DNA from: DATBLY01 sp963705545
GTDB lineage: Bacteria > Actinomycetota > UBA4738 > HRBIN12
NCBI GenBank assembly: GCA_963705545.1
Contig: CAVPJX010000005.1
Location: 186,001-250,000 of the forward strand
DNA length: 64,000 nucleotides
Direction of reading: 5' to 3'
Shown here: positions 27,004 through 35,394 of the stretch, one piece after another
How the letters are laid out: each line of letters opens with the position of its first letter
Numbering within the stretch: position 1 is the stretch's first letter
Made by a program: the position numbers and the translations under genes
Notes under the pieces: model-generated
Told to the model about the DNA's origin: nothing
The model's database searches: none
Seen by the model: only the letters and a program-made list of their open reading frames with translations

Positions 27004-27225
27004 ATGCCGGACAGCTTCGGGAAGCGTCAGCGTCGCGAGAGCAAGGAGCGCAAGGCCGCCTCGCGGGCCGAGCGCAAGCAGGCCCGCCGCGCGAATCCCG
27101 AGGCGTACCGAGGGTGGGAGGACGTCCCCGGCGCTGACGTACCGGCCGCCCCGACGGCCGGGGACGCTCCCGGAGCGGGTCCGGAGCCCGCCGGAGACCG
27201 GCCCAAGGCCGACCCCGCCGGCTAG
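27004..27225 (+). CDS. small basic conserved hypothetical protein (FGKRQR type)
   Basis: A 73-residue protein with a highly basic N-terminal half (MPDSFGKRQRRESKERKAAS, then RAERKQARRA) and a Pro/Ala/Gly-rich, acidic tail. Similar FGKRQR-starting small proteins occur in actinobacterial genomes with no known function; the basic region may bind nucleic acid or ribosomes. It is divergent from the glycosylase gene (32 bases) and shares its CTAG stop with the convergent gene ending at 27222. Confidence 0.65.
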   Translation: MPDSFGKRQRRESKERKAASRAERKQARRANPEAYRGWEDVPGADVPAAPTAGDAPGAGPEPAGDRPKADPAG

Positions 27226-27881
27226 CCGTCGGGCGCCGGGACCGTCCGGATCGACGGGAAGTACGGCGGGGCCTCCGGCGCCGCCGGCCGCCGGAACAAC
27301 ACGATCAACTCGTCCACCGGGAGGACCTCCACCGCGTAGGCGTCGAGCAGCCGCGCCTGGAGGACCGCGGGATCGATCCCCGCGGCGCGCGTACGCCGTC
27401 CGTCTGGGACCTCGATCCCACCTGCGTGGTCGGCACACAGGGGGTACAGGCGACGTCCGAAGGTGTGGACGACCTCCGGCGACCCCGTCCCCGGCTCGAC
27501 CCAGGCGCAGATCGTGCAGACCAGGCGCAGCCGTTCCGGGTACGCGAACCGAGCGCGCCACCCTCGCTCGTGTTCGATCGTGCGCCCCCAGAGCGAGACC
27601 CGGCCCAGCACCGGGGGTGGCGGCCACGCGGGCCGCGTGCGGGCGACCAGTTCGAGCGTTCCGCTCGCGTAGATCCCGCATCGGCAATCGACGTCGGGGG
27701 CGTCGTGGCGCCGTCGACGTCCGGTGAGGATCCGGGGGACCGAGCAGCGGGCCTCGAGCGGCCGGCGCCGAGGCCAGGGGTCCGAGCCCGAGCCCGCCGG
27801 CCAGAGCACCGGACCGTCGTCCTCCGACAGGTTCCACACCCGCCAACCGACGATGGGCTCGGTTCCGTGCCCCTGGTCCAT
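27222..27881 (-). CDS. hypothetical protein with CRCGIYA and zinc-ribbon-like cysteines
   Basis: A 219-residue protein of unknown function. The N-terminus IVGWRVWNL, then LEARCSVPR, a H-x-A-P and CRCGIYASG form a pattern I associate with an uncharacterised family found in actinobacteria and some of their phages. CTICAW and LCADH in the second half could form a metal site (C-x2-C with C-x2-H). No signal peptide or TM helix is seen. It is convergent with the small FGKRQR gene and overlaps its stop codon by four bases. Confidence 0.7.
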   Translation of the reverse strand: MDQGHGTEPIVGWRVWNLSEDDGPVLWPAGSGSDPWPRRRPLEARCSVPRILTGRRRRHDAPDVDCRCGIYASGTLELVARTRPAWPPPPVLGRVSLWGRTIEHERGWRARFAYPERLRLVCTICAWVEPGTGSPEVVHTFGRRLYPLCADHAGGIEVPDGRRTRAAGIDPAVLQARLLDAYAVEVLPVDELIVLFRRPAAPEAPPYFPSIRTVPAPDG

Positions 27882-28057
27882 GGTCCGATGTTCCTACGGA
27901 TCGAGCGATCGGGGGAGCGCGGATCGCCATCGGGTTGACGCCCTCGGCGCACGGTCGGAGATGATGCCGTGGATGACGCCGCCCGTGCCTCGCCCGTTCG
28001 ACGAAACGAGGCGTGGTTCGATCGGTTCCTGATGCCTGAGGGAGGGGGGAGCCACCC

Positions 28058-28267
28058 GTGATGGGCGAGGTCGAGGCCGAGGTCGTCGAGGCGAAGGCGT
28101 TCGACCTTCACGGCGTCCGGTACCGCGATGTGACGGTCGCCTATCCGGACGGCAGCGTCGAGGAGGCGCGGCTGGGTCCCGAGGGCGCACCCGACGATCT
28201 GGCCGCTGGCGAGCCCGTGCTGGTCACGCGCGTCGCCCACATGATCGTGTCGATCCGCCGGGCGTAG
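28058..28267 (+). CDS. 69-residue conserved-looking hypothetical protein
   Basis: A small protein with alternating beta-like segments (AEVVEAKAFDLHGVRYRDVT, then AYPDGSVEEARLGPEGAPDD). It is not recognised. A GGAGGGGGGA run lies 8-17 bases before a GTG-ATG pair (28058 and 28061), so either codon may start. The gene stands alone; the 175 bases before it show only a weak 6-bp inverted repeat (GCCTCG/CGAGGC). Confidence 0.55.
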   Translation: MMGEVEAEVVEAKAFDLHGVRYRDVTVAYPDGSVEEARLGPEGAPDDLAAGEPVLVTRVAHMIVSIRRA

Positions 28268-28354
28268 CTCCCGCGCGCTCAGGCGGTCGGTCGGCTCCCG
28301 GCGAGCCACCATCACCCGCTCCCAGGACGTGACCGAGGGGTCGGCGTCGCTCCC

Positions 28355-28855
28355 TCAGGCCTCGGCTACCGGCTCGATGCGTCCGCTACGCACGTCGTAG
28401 ACCCAGCCGGAGACGTCGACGTCCGGCGGCAGGAACGGGTTCGCACGGATCGTCGCGACGTCGTCGCGGACGCTCTGCTCGACGTCGGAGAACGGCATGA
28501 AGTCGATGTCGCGCGCGCTCCGTCCCGTGTCGGCCTCCAGCTTGGCCCACGCGTCCTCGTTCGTGAACGTCAGCATCCCGCAATCCGTGTGGTGGATCAC
28601 CAGGAACTCGCGCGTGCCCAGGAACACCGAGGAGATGATCAGGGAGCGGAGCGCGTCGTCGGACGCGCGGCCCCCCGCGTTGCGGACCACGTGGGCGTCT
28701 CCGATCTCCAAGCCGAGGAAGCGTTCCGGATGCAGCCGCGCGTCGATGCAGGTGAGGACGGCGACGGGGCGGTTCGGTGGCAGTTGGGCGTCGGCCCGAT
28801 CGAACGCCTCCGCGAACTCGTTGTTCGAGCTGACCAGTCGATCGATGCTTCCCAT
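28355..28855 (-). CDS. beta-class carbonic anhydrase
   Basis: A 166-residue zinc enzyme interconverting CO2 and bicarbonate. The zinc ligands are visible: Cys in VLTCIDARL (with the C-x-D-x-R dyad), and His and Cys in HHTDCGML. RNAGGRASDDALRSL is also typical. The short length matches the small actinobacterial beta-CAs such as Mycobacterium Rv1284. An AGGAGG seven bases before the ATG at 28855 supports the start. It is a single-gene unit. Confidence 0.93.
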   Translation of the reverse strand: MGSIDRLVSSNNEFAEAFDRADAQLPPNRPVAVLTCIDARLHPERFLGLEIGDAHVVRNAGGRASDDALRSLIISSVFLGTREFLVIHHTDCGMLTFTNEDAWAKLEADTGRSARDIDFMPFSDVEQSVRDDVATIRANPFLPPDVDVSGWVYDVRSGRIEPVAEA

Positions 28856-28953
28856 GTGGCGACCTCCTACGGGCGAGGGGGAGCGGATGCGGATGATAGA
28901 CGCTCAGGTCGGCATCGCGTCTACCTTGGGCAGGGGGTGCCGCATCGTTCCGT

Positions 28954-29400
28954 TCATCGCACCTGCTCCTCGAGCCGTTCCAGGAGTTGCCGAGCGCCTT
29001 CGAGCGCGTGGAACTCCTCGACGTGTCGTCGCTTGTCTTCCTCAGTGGAGAAACGCGCGGTGAGCGTCACGTTGGTCGTGGGTCCGGCGCCCTCCATGTC
29101 GAACACCGACCGGAACGGGGCCAGGCCGAACCGCTCCGAACCCACGTTGGTGTAGACCAGCTGCCGGCGTTCCCGCACATGGTCGAAGACGTACACGTTC
29201 GGGTACTCGGTCCCGTCGGGACCATGCATCACCACGTCGAACCGTCCGCCCTCGCGGATGTCGAGCTCGTTGACCGTGCTGTGGAACCCCGCCGGCCCCC
29301 ACCATCGAGCGATCTGCTCGGGGTCGTTCCACGCATCCCATACCCGTTCGACGGGTGCTTCGATCGCTCTCGTGACGGTCAATGTGTGCGCGTCGTCCAC
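28954..29400 (-). CDS. AHSA1/SRPBCC-family protein
   Basis: A 148-residue START/Bet v1-like protein. TRAIEAPVERVWDAWNDPEQIARWWGP is the classic opening of the AHSA1 (activator of Hsp90 C-terminal) bacterial family, shown here only in part by its landmark residues W-x-A-W and R-W-W-G-P. The mid portion LVYTNVG and the late GARQLLERLEEQV complete the fold. Bacterial members usually bind hydrophobic ligands and often pair with ArsR regulators, but none is nearby. GTG start at 29400. Confidence 0.85.
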   Translation of the reverse strand: MDDAHTLTVTRAIEAPVERVWDAWNDPEQIARWWGPAGFHSTVNELDIREGGRFDVVMHGPDGTEYPNVYVFDHVRERRQLVYTNVGSERFGLAPFRSVFDMEGAGPTTNVTLTARFSTEEDKRRHVEEFHALEGARQLLERLEEQVR

Positions 29401-29488
29401 GTCGCATCCACTCCGGTCATCGTCGCTCCCCCATCACGGGTTCGACGACCGCGCCCTCGGTGGCGCGGGGCATCCTCGCTCGGGTCGG

Positions 29489-29560
29489 TGCCCCCGGGAG
29501 GAATCGGACCTCCGCACACGGTTTAGGAAACCGTTGCTCTATCCACTGAGCTACGGGGGC
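29489..29560 (-). tRNA. tRNA-Arg(CCT)
   Basis: A full cloverleaf folds on the minus strand: acceptor GCCCCCG/CGGGGGC, D stem GCTC/GAGC, anticodon stem ACGGT/ACCGT around loop TTCCTAA (anticodon CCT, reads AGG), and T stem GGAGG/CCTCC. The T loop is TCCGATT, with C at position 55 where T (pseudouridine) is nearly universal. The CCA end is not encoded (ACCG follows). It lies in the gap between the AHSA1-like gene and the propeller gene. Confidence 0.93.
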
Positions 29561-29663
29561 CGGCGCGCACATGCGGTCGATGGCCCGTGACGCCCAACGA
29601 GTCTAGCGAGGCGACCGCCATCGTCGTTGCCCGCGATCGCGACCCGCGTGAGAGCATCGTTGC

Positions 29664-30581
29664 ATGCCTACGGTCCTCGTCGGCAGCCGCGAGGGACTCC
29701 ACACGATCGGCGACGCCGGGCGGGTGGGGATGACGGAGCTCGAGGGCAGGTCCGTCACGTCGATCGTCCGTGACGGCCCGCAGCTCTGGGCGATCCTGGA
29801 CCGCTCCGAGGTCTGGCACGCGCCCGACGGTGCGTGGCGGCACGTGGCGACCCTCGAGGGTCTCGCTGTCACCTGCTTGGCGATGACGGACGCGATCCAC
29901 GTCGGCTCATCCGAGGCCCGCCTGTTCCGGCTCGTCGGGAGCACGCTCGAGCCCGTAGCAGCGTTCGACGCGGCGGAGGGACGGGACACGTGGTACACGC
30001 CGTGGGGCGGTCCGCCCGATACGCGGTCGCTCTCCGAGTGGGGTCCTGACGTCTACGTCAACGTGCACGTGGGCGGCATCCTGCACACCGAGGACGGGGG
30101 CGCGACGTGGAACCCGACGATCGACGTCGATGCCGACGTGCACCAGGTCGCGACCGCCGAGGGGCTCGTGCTCGCGGCGACGGCCGGCGGCCTCGCCACG
30201 AGTGTCGACCGTGGCGCCAGCTGGTCCGACCGAACCGAGGGCCTCGAGGCGCGGTACGCGCGCGCGGTGGCGGTGTGCGGCGATCGCGTCCTGCTCTCGA
30301 CCTCGGACGGGCCGCGGGGAGGCCGCGCAGCCGTCTACCGAGCGCCGCTCGCAAGGGGATCGTTCACGCGATGCGTGGACGGCCTGCCCGGCTGGTTCGA
30401 TGACAACATCGACACGGGCTGCCTCGACGCGCTGAACGACGGCTCGTACGCGGCGATCGGGACCGCTGAGGGAACCGTCTACGGCTCCGACGACGACGGG
30501 GAGTCGTGGAGCGAGCTGATCGCGGGCCTCCCCTCCGTGCAACACCTGCTCGTCGTGCCCGACGCGGCCGGTGACGCATAG
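29664..30581 (+). CDS. Asp-box (BNR) beta-propeller protein
   Basis: A 305-residue propeller-like protein with Asp-box repeats S/T-x-D-x-G-x-S/T-W: TEDGGATW near residue 146, SVDRGASW near 185 and SDDDGESW near 275. No signal peptide is seen, and the N-terminus MPTVLVGSREGLHTI is already the first blade. Related cytoplasmic proteins are annotated as exo-alpha-sialidase-like or glycosyl hydrolases without proof; the Asp-boxes are structural, so no enzyme activity can be claimed. It is followed 60 bases later by a VOC gene on the same strand. Confidence 0.75.
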   Translation: MPTVLVGSREGLHTIGDAGRVGMTELEGRSVTSIVRDGPQLWAILDRSEVWHAPDGAWRHVATLEGLAVTCLAMTDAIHVGSSEARLFRLVGSTLEPVAAFDAAEGRDTWYTPWGGPPDTRSLSEWGPDVYVNVHVGGILHTEDGGATWNPTIDVDADVHQVATAEGLVLAATAGGLATSVDRGASWSDRTEGLEARYARAVAVCGDRVLLSTSDGPRGGRAAVYRAPLARGSFTRCVDGLPGWFDDNIDTGCLDALNDGSYAAIGTAEGTVYGSDDDGESWSELIAGLPSVQHLLVVPDAAGDA

Positions 30582-30631
30582 CCTGGGGTCGATCGGGTAC
30601 CGCACCCGATGAATCCGTCGCGAGACGAGGG

Positions 30632-30637
30632 AGGAGG
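30632..30637 (+). promoter_or_regulatory. ribosome binding site selecting the VOC start
   Basis: AGGAGG lies four bases before the GTG at 30642. This places the start eleven codons after the first in-frame ATG (30609) and yields an N-terminus that begins with the first VOC strand. Confidence 0.7.
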
Positions 30638-30641
30638 ACAC

Positions 30642-31004
30642 GTGAACTTCAACAGCATCCTGATCGGGTCGGAGGATCCGCAGCGGCTCGTGGAGTACTT
30701 CAGCAAGCTCTTCGGCGCGCCGGGGTTCGAGGACGGCGGCTACGCCGGGTGGCAGATCGGGAGCGGCTACGTCACCGTCGGTCCGCACGACGAGGTGAAG
30801 GGCCCGAACCCGCAGCCCGGCCGGCTCCTGTGGAACATCGAGACCCCCGACGTGCAGGAGGAGTTCGAACGTCTGAAGGGCGCGGGGGCGATCGTCGTGC
30901 AGGAGCCGTACCACCCTGACGGGATGGAGGTCTCGGCCGAGATGTGGATCGCGACCCTCGCCGACCCGGACGACAACTACTTCCAGCTGATGAGCCCGAT
31001 GTAG
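30642..31004 (+). CDS. VOC-family (glyoxalase/bleomycin-resistance fold) protein
   Basis: A 120-residue single-module vicinal-oxygen-chelate protein. The fold is recognisable from FNSILIGSEDPQRLVEYFSK at the N-terminus and ATLADPDDNYFQLMSP at the C-terminus, where the D-P-D-x-N-x-F/Y pattern is characteristic. Substrate unknown. The GTG at 30642 is chosen on its ribosome site. It ends 15 bases before the convergent etfA stop. Confidence 0.85.
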   Translation: MNFNSILIGSEDPQRLVEYFSKLFGAPGFEDGGYAGWQIGSGYVTVGPHDEVKGPNPQPGRLLWNIETPDVQEEFERLKGAGAIVVQEPYHPDGMEVSAEMWIATLADPDDNYFQLMSPM

Positions 31005-31019
31005 CGAGGGCGAAGGCCG

Positions 31020-31988
31020 CTAGCTCCGCCCCGCCTTCGCGAGCTCGGCCGTGATCGCGGGCACGACCGTCTTCAGGTCGCCGATCACGGCGTAGTCTGC
31101 GTGCCCCAGGATCGGGGCCTCGGGGTCGGTGTTGATGACCAGGATCTTCTTCGCGGCCTTACAGCCGACGATGTGCTGGATCGCGCCGCTGATCCCGCAC
31201 GCGATGTAGAGGTCGGGCGCGATCCGCGCGCCGGTCTGGCCGACCTGTTGCGCGTGCGGACGCCACCCCAGGCTCGTCACGACGCGCGAGACGCCGACCG
31301 TGCCGCCGAGCGCCGCGGCCAGGGCGTCCAGGTCCGCGAACCCCTCGGCGCTGCCGACGCCGCGTCCGCCGCCGATGACCACCTTCGCGTCGCCGAGCGA
31401 GATCGTCCCGGCCTCCGGCGCCTCGCGACGGACCACCTGTACTCGGAGGTCGTTGTCCGAGAGCGCCGGCGTCACGTCGACGATGCTCGGTTCGCCTGAC
31501 GCATCGGCGGCCTCGGCCGCCACCGCGTGCGGCGCGACCGTCAACAGCTTGATATCGCCGGCCAGGCGGGCGTCCTCGAGCAGGCTGCCGCCCCAGCGGA
31601 GCCGCGTGACCTCGTACGGATCTCCCGGCGTGACCTCGGTGCAGTTCGCGGCGAGCGCGTACCCGGTCTTCGCGGCGACGTGCGCCAGGACCTCGGCGCC
31701 GCGCTCGGCGCCGGCCGCGAGCACCGCCTGGGGCAGCGTGGCGTCGATCACGTCGACGATCCCCTGCGCCCACGCCGCCGGCGCGAACGCCCCGAGCCGG
31801 TCGTCCCAGACGCGGTGGACCGTCGTGACGCCGTAGACGCCGAGCGCGGCCACCGGCGCCCCCGGACCGACCACCACCGCCTCGAGCGGAACCCCGAGCG
31901 TCGTCGCCAGCCCGCGGCCGAACGTCAGCGCCTCGAGCGAGAGCCCATCTGGCTCCCCGTCCTCCAGGTCGACCCAGACGAGGATCAT
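31020..31988 (-). CDS. etfA: electron transfer flavoprotein alpha subunit
   Basis: FAD-binding subunit of ETF, which carries electrons from dehydrogenases to ETF-quinone oxidoreductase. It has 322 residues. The C-terminal FAD domain shows QQVGQTGARIAPDLYIACGI, SGAIQHIVG and the NTDPEAPILGHADYAVIGD series. VVGPGAPVAALGVYGV belongs to the N-terminal domain. It overlaps etfB by the ATGA arrangement (31985-31988) and is the last gene of the dehydrogenase-etfB-etfA operon, so its likely electron donor is the neighbouring dimethylglycine/sarcosine dehydrogenase-like protein. Confidence 0.95.
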   Translation of the reverse strand: MILVWVDLEDGEPDGLSLEALTFGRGLATTLGVPLEAVVVGPGAPVAALGVYGVTTVHRVWDDRLGAFAPAAWAQGIVDVIDATLPQAVLAAGAERGAEVLAHVAAKTGYALAANCTEVTPGDPYEVTRLRWGGSLLEDARLAGDIKLLTVAPHAVAAEAADASGEPSIVDVTPALSDNDLRVQVVRREAPEAGTISLGDAKVVIGGGRGVGSAEGFADLDALAAALGGTVGVSRVVTSLGWRPHAQQVGQTGARIAPDLYIACGISGAIQHIVGCKAAKKILVINTDPEAPILGHADYAVIGDLKTVVPAITAELAKAGRS

Positions 31989-32758
31989 CGCTCGACCAGC
32001 CCCAGCCGCTGGAGCACGTCGACGACGGCCGGCGCGGCCTCCGGACCGGTCCCGAGCATCTCGACGTGGCTCGCCTCCTCGGGCGGCAGCGTCAGCCGGA
32101 CGCGAGCGAGCTGCGCCTCACGTGGGACCGGCGTGCTCCGCTCGATATCGGCCTTCTTCGCGCGGAGCCGGCCCGGGACGGACGGGTAGCGGGGAAGGTT
32201 GATGCCCTCCTTCACCGTGAACACGGCGGGCAGCGAGACCTCGAAGATCTCCCACCCGCCCGATGCGGCCTCCCGTCGCGCGCTCGCCCGGCCGTCCGCG
32301 ATCTCCAGGCCCTTGATCCCGGCGACGCACGGCATCCCGAGCGCGTGGGCGACGCGGATCCCGACCTGGTAGTCGCCGGTGTCCGCGGCCTCGTTGCCGA
32401 AGAGCAGGACGTCGTAGGGCCGGCCCGCCTCGGCGTCCGCCCGGACCGCGTCGACGATCGCGGCGGCGGTCGCGACCGGATCCCACTCTTCGCCGTCGGT
32501 CTCGAGAAGCACCGCGCGCTGCGCGCCGATCGCGATCGCGTCGCGGAGCTGTTCCGTCGCGACGTCGGCGCCGAGCGTGAGCACGGTCGCCGTGCCGCCG
32601 TGCGCCTCGACCAGGCGGACGGCTTCCTCGACCGCGCATTCCTCGTGCGGGCTCACGGTGAAGCCCAGGAACCGCGTGTCGATCGCCTGCCGATCGTCGG
32701 TGAGCGTGATCCGGCCGCCCGTGGCGGGCACGCGCTTCACGCAGACGAGGATCTCCAC
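31985..32758 (-). CDS. etfB: electron transfer flavoprotein beta subunit
   Basis: A 257-residue AMP-binding ETF subunit. MEILVCVKRVPATGG, SPHEECAVEEAVRLVE, and YDVLLFGNEAADTGDYQVG (the adenine-nucleotide loop) are diagnostic; the later LPAVFTVKEGINLPRYPS segment is also conserved. The GTG at 32758 is five bases after the upstream dehydrogenase stop, and its stop overlaps the etfA start by four bases, so three genes are tightly coupled. Confidence 0.95.
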   Translation of the reverse strand: MEILVCVKRVPATGGRITLTDDRQAIDTRFLGFTVSPHEECAVEEAVRLVEAHGGTATVLTLGADVATEQLRDAIAIGAQRAVLLETDGEEWDPVATAAAIVDAVRADAEAGRPYDVLLFGNEAADTGDYQVGIRVAHALGMPCVAGIKGLEIADGRASARREAASGGWEIFEVSLPAVFTVKEGINLPRYPSVPGRLRAKKADIERSTPVPREAQLARVRLTLPPEEASHVEMLGTGPEAAPAVVDVLQRLGLVER

Positions 32759-32763
32759 GCCCG

Positions 32764-35280
32764 TCAGGCCTTCATCCGGGCGTTGTCGGGGTCGAACAGC
32801 GGCGTGCTGCCCGCGACCGCGACCGTGACCGGGTACGTCTCGCCGAAGTACTCGACCGCGAGCTCGTTCCCGACGCGCGCGTGTCGCGGCGGGAGGTACG
32901 CCATCAGCAGGTGCTTGCCCACGGACGGGCCCGAGCCGGCGCTCGTCACGAACGACCGCGTCCCCGTGTCGTCGACGAGCGGCTCCCCGTCGCGCGTGGT
33001 GAACGGCTCGCGGCCCATCATGTAGCGCTTCACGCCGGTGGACGACGTGGGGTCGTCGACCGTCAGCGTGCAGAGCACGCGGACGGGGTCCTCGGTCCGC
33101 TGCTTCAGGTACGCGTCGCGGCCGACGAAGTCCGCGTCCTTCACGGTCGGCCGGGCCATGCCGGCCTGCACCAGGTCGTGCTCCAGATCGAGCTCGTTCC
33201 CGTGCGCCCGGTAGCCCTTCTCGAGCCGGCCGGTCACCGCGTACGCGCCGATCCCGACCGGGACGGCGCCGTGCTCCCGGCCCGCCTCCCACAGCAGGTC
33301 CCACAGCCGGGCGCCCTGCTCCATCGGGACGTACAGCTCCCAGCCGAGCTCGCCGACGTACGAGATCCGCGACGCGAGCACGCGCAGCGGCCCGATCGTG
33401 ATCGTGCGGCACGTCGCGAACGGGAACCCAGCGTGCGACACGTCGTCGTCCGTCAGCGAGCCGACGAGCGCCCGCGCGGCCGGGCCCCAGACGCCGATCT
33501 TCGACCACGCCGACGTCACGTCGGCGAGCTGCGCGCTCCCGTCGTCCGGCAGGTGGTCGGCGATCCACTTCTTGTCGATCATCCCGGAGTGCCCGCCGGT
33601 GACGACCCGGAACGCGTTCGGGCCCAGGCGCATGATCGTGAGGTCCGCCCGGATGCCGCCCGCGGCGTTCAGGAACGGCGTGTAGACCACGCGGCCCACC
33701 GGGACGTCCATCTCGGCCACCGCGATGCCTTGCAGGGCAGTCATCGCGCCCGGGCCGGTGACGTCCAGGACCACGAAGGCCGAGAGGTCCACGAGGCCCG
33801 CGCGGTCCCGCATCGCAAGGTGCTCGGCGTTGATGATCGGCGACCACCAGCGCGACTCCCACTCGGCCTCGCGCGGCATCACGCGGTCGCCGTACTCGGC
33901 CAGCAGCGCCTCGTTCGAGGCGTACCAGTACGGGCGCTCCCACCCGACCGCTTCGAAGAACTCGGCGCCCAGCTCGCGCTCGCGATGGTTGAACGGGCCG
34001 AGCCGCACGTTGCGGTTCGACGACCACTGCTCCGTCGGGTGCACGATCCCGTAGGTCTTGTTGAAGCCCTCGTCGGCGCGGGCGACGACGTGCGTGCGCG
34101 TCGTCTGGTGCGCGTGGAAGCGCGCGATGTCCGACGCGTGCGGGTCGATCTCGGGCGTGCCGTCGGTCATCCACTCGGCGACGCAGCGGGCGATCCCCGG
34201 CGCCTCCTTGATCCAGATCGCGGCGGCGGACCACAGGCCGCGCACCTCGGGGGTCTCACCCAGGATCGGCATCCCGTCGGGCGTCAGCGAGAGCAGCCCG
34301 TTGATCGCGTGGCGGATCCCGACCCGCTCGTCGCCGAGGATTTCCGGGACGAGTTCGAGTCCCTGCTCCATCTGCAGGTCGAAGTCCTCCTGCGTGAAGG
34401 GCAGCTCGGTGGGGGAGAGCGCCGACTCCTCGATCGACGGGATGTCGTCGGGCTCCATCACGATCGTCCGGTGCGCGTACGAGCCGACCTCCAGGTCGCC
34501 GCCGTGCTGACGCTCGTACATGTTCGTGTCCATGTCGCGGACGATCGGGTAGCTGATCTCGCCGACCGTGTCCTCGAACAGCGGCACCGGTCCGACGCTG
34601 ATCATCTGGTGCACCGCCGGCGTGAGCGGGATCGCCGCCCCCGCCATCCGCGCGATCCGCGGGCTCCACACGCCGCACGCGATCACGACGGTCTCGGCTC
34701 GGATGTCGCCGTCGACGGTGCGGACGCCGCGGACGCGCCCACCCTCGACGTCGATCCCCGTGATCTCGGTCCCGGCGATCGCGGTCAGCGCGCCGAGCTC
34801 GGCGGCCCGCTCGCGCATCAGCGTGCCCGCCCGTAACGAGTCGACGACGCCGACCCCCGGCGTGTGGAAGCCGCCCAGGATCACCGAGTCCTCGACGTAC
34901 GGGACGAGCGCCTTCACCTCGGCCGGCGTGATCAGCTCGGACTCGATGCCCCACGAATGACTGGACGCCAGCCGGCGCTTCAGCTCCTCGATCCGCTCGG
35001 GCGTGCGCGCGACCTCGATCCCACCGCTCTGCGTGAAGACACCGAGGTCCTCGTACTGCCGCACGCTGTCGAGCGTGAAGTCGGTCATCTCCTTCGAGTG
35101 ATCGACCAGGAAGATGAAGTTCGAGGCGTGGCCTGTCGACCCCCCCGGGTTCGGGAGCGGCCCCTTGTCCAGGAGCACGATGTCCGTCCAGCCGTGCAGC
35201 GCCAGCTGGTAGGCCATGCAGTTGCCGACGATGCCGGCGCCGATCACGACGACGTTCGCTTGCGAGGGCGGTGCGCTCAT
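32764..35280 (-). CDS. dimethylglycine/sarcosine dehydrogenase-like FAD oxidoreductase-GcvT fusion
   Basis: An 838-residue two-part flavoenzyme. Residues 1-370 are a DAO-type FAD domain (VVVIGAGIVGNCMAYQLALHG) with GSTGHASNF, whose His aligns with the covalent-FAD His of dimethylglycine and sarcosine dehydrogenases. About 375-430 is the FAO linker and 435-835 a GcvT aminomethyltransferase-like domain that would capture the released formaldehyde on THF. Relatives oxidise N-methylated glycines. No signal or TM segment is seen. The ATG at 35280 follows GGAGAAGGGG. etfB and etfA follow within five bases, so the electrons probably go to ETF rather than oxygen, favouring a dehydrogenase over an oxidase. 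The exact substrate (dimethylglycine, sarcosine or a related amine) is not decided by the sequence. Confidence 0.9.
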   Translation of the reverse strand: MSAPPSQANVVVIGAGIVGNCMAYQLALHGWTDIVLLDKGPLPNPGGSTGHASNFIFLVDHSKEMTDFTLDSVRQYEDLGVFTQSGGIEVARTPERIEELKRRLASSHSWGIESELITPAEVKALVPYVEDSVILGGFHTPGVGVVDSLRAGTLMRERAAELGALTAIAGTEITGIDVEGGRVRGVRTVDGDIRAETVVIACGVWSPRIARMAGAAIPLTPAVHQMISVGPVPLFEDTVGEISYPIVRDMDTNMYERQHGGDLEVGSYAHRTIVMEPDDIPSIEESALSPTELPFTQEDFDLQMEQGLELVPEILGDERVGIRHAINGLLSLTPDGMPILGETPEVRGLWSAAAIWIKEAPGIARCVAEWMTDGTPEIDPHASDIARFHAHQTTRTHVVARADEGFNKTYGIVHPTEQWSSNRNVRLGPFNHRERELGAEFFEAVGWERPYWYASNEALLAEYGDRVMPREAEWESRWWSPIINAEHLAMRDRAGLVDLSAFVVLDVTGPGAMTALQGIAVAEMDVPVGRVVYTPFLNAAGGIRADLTIMRLGPNAFRVVTGGHSGMIDKKWIADHLPDDGSAQLADVTSAWSKIGVWGPAARALVGSLTDDDVSHAGFPFATCRTITIGPLRVLASRISYVGELGWELYVPMEQGARLWDLLWEAGREHGAVPVGIGAYAVTGRLEKGYRAHGNELDLEHDLVQAGMARPTVKDADFVGRDAYLKQRTEDPVRVLCTLTVDDPTSSTGVKRYMMGREPFTTRDGEPLVDDTGTRSFVTSAGSGPSVGKHLLMAYLPPRHARVGNELAVEYFGETYPVTVAVAGSTPLFDPDNARMKA

Positions 35281-35394
35281 CGGGGCGGTCCCCTTCTCCG
35301 GGTCAGGGACGCATGATGACGGACGGACGACCGATCTGTCGCTCGGCGGTTTCGGACAGCGCAACGCTCGGGGACCGCGGGATGGACCGACGGG

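Noticed and set aside
27894..28190. 98-codon minus-strand open frame before the small 28058 gene
   Set aside because: Arg/Pro-rich with no ribosome site, overlapping a better-supported plus-strand ORF; a shadow frame.
35281..35394. Possible glycine-type riboswitch in the leader of the dimethylglycine/sarcosine dehydrogenase-like operon
   Set aside because: The leader is only 114 bases and I cannot find the conserved glycine-riboswitch core blocks; a covariance-model search would be decisive.
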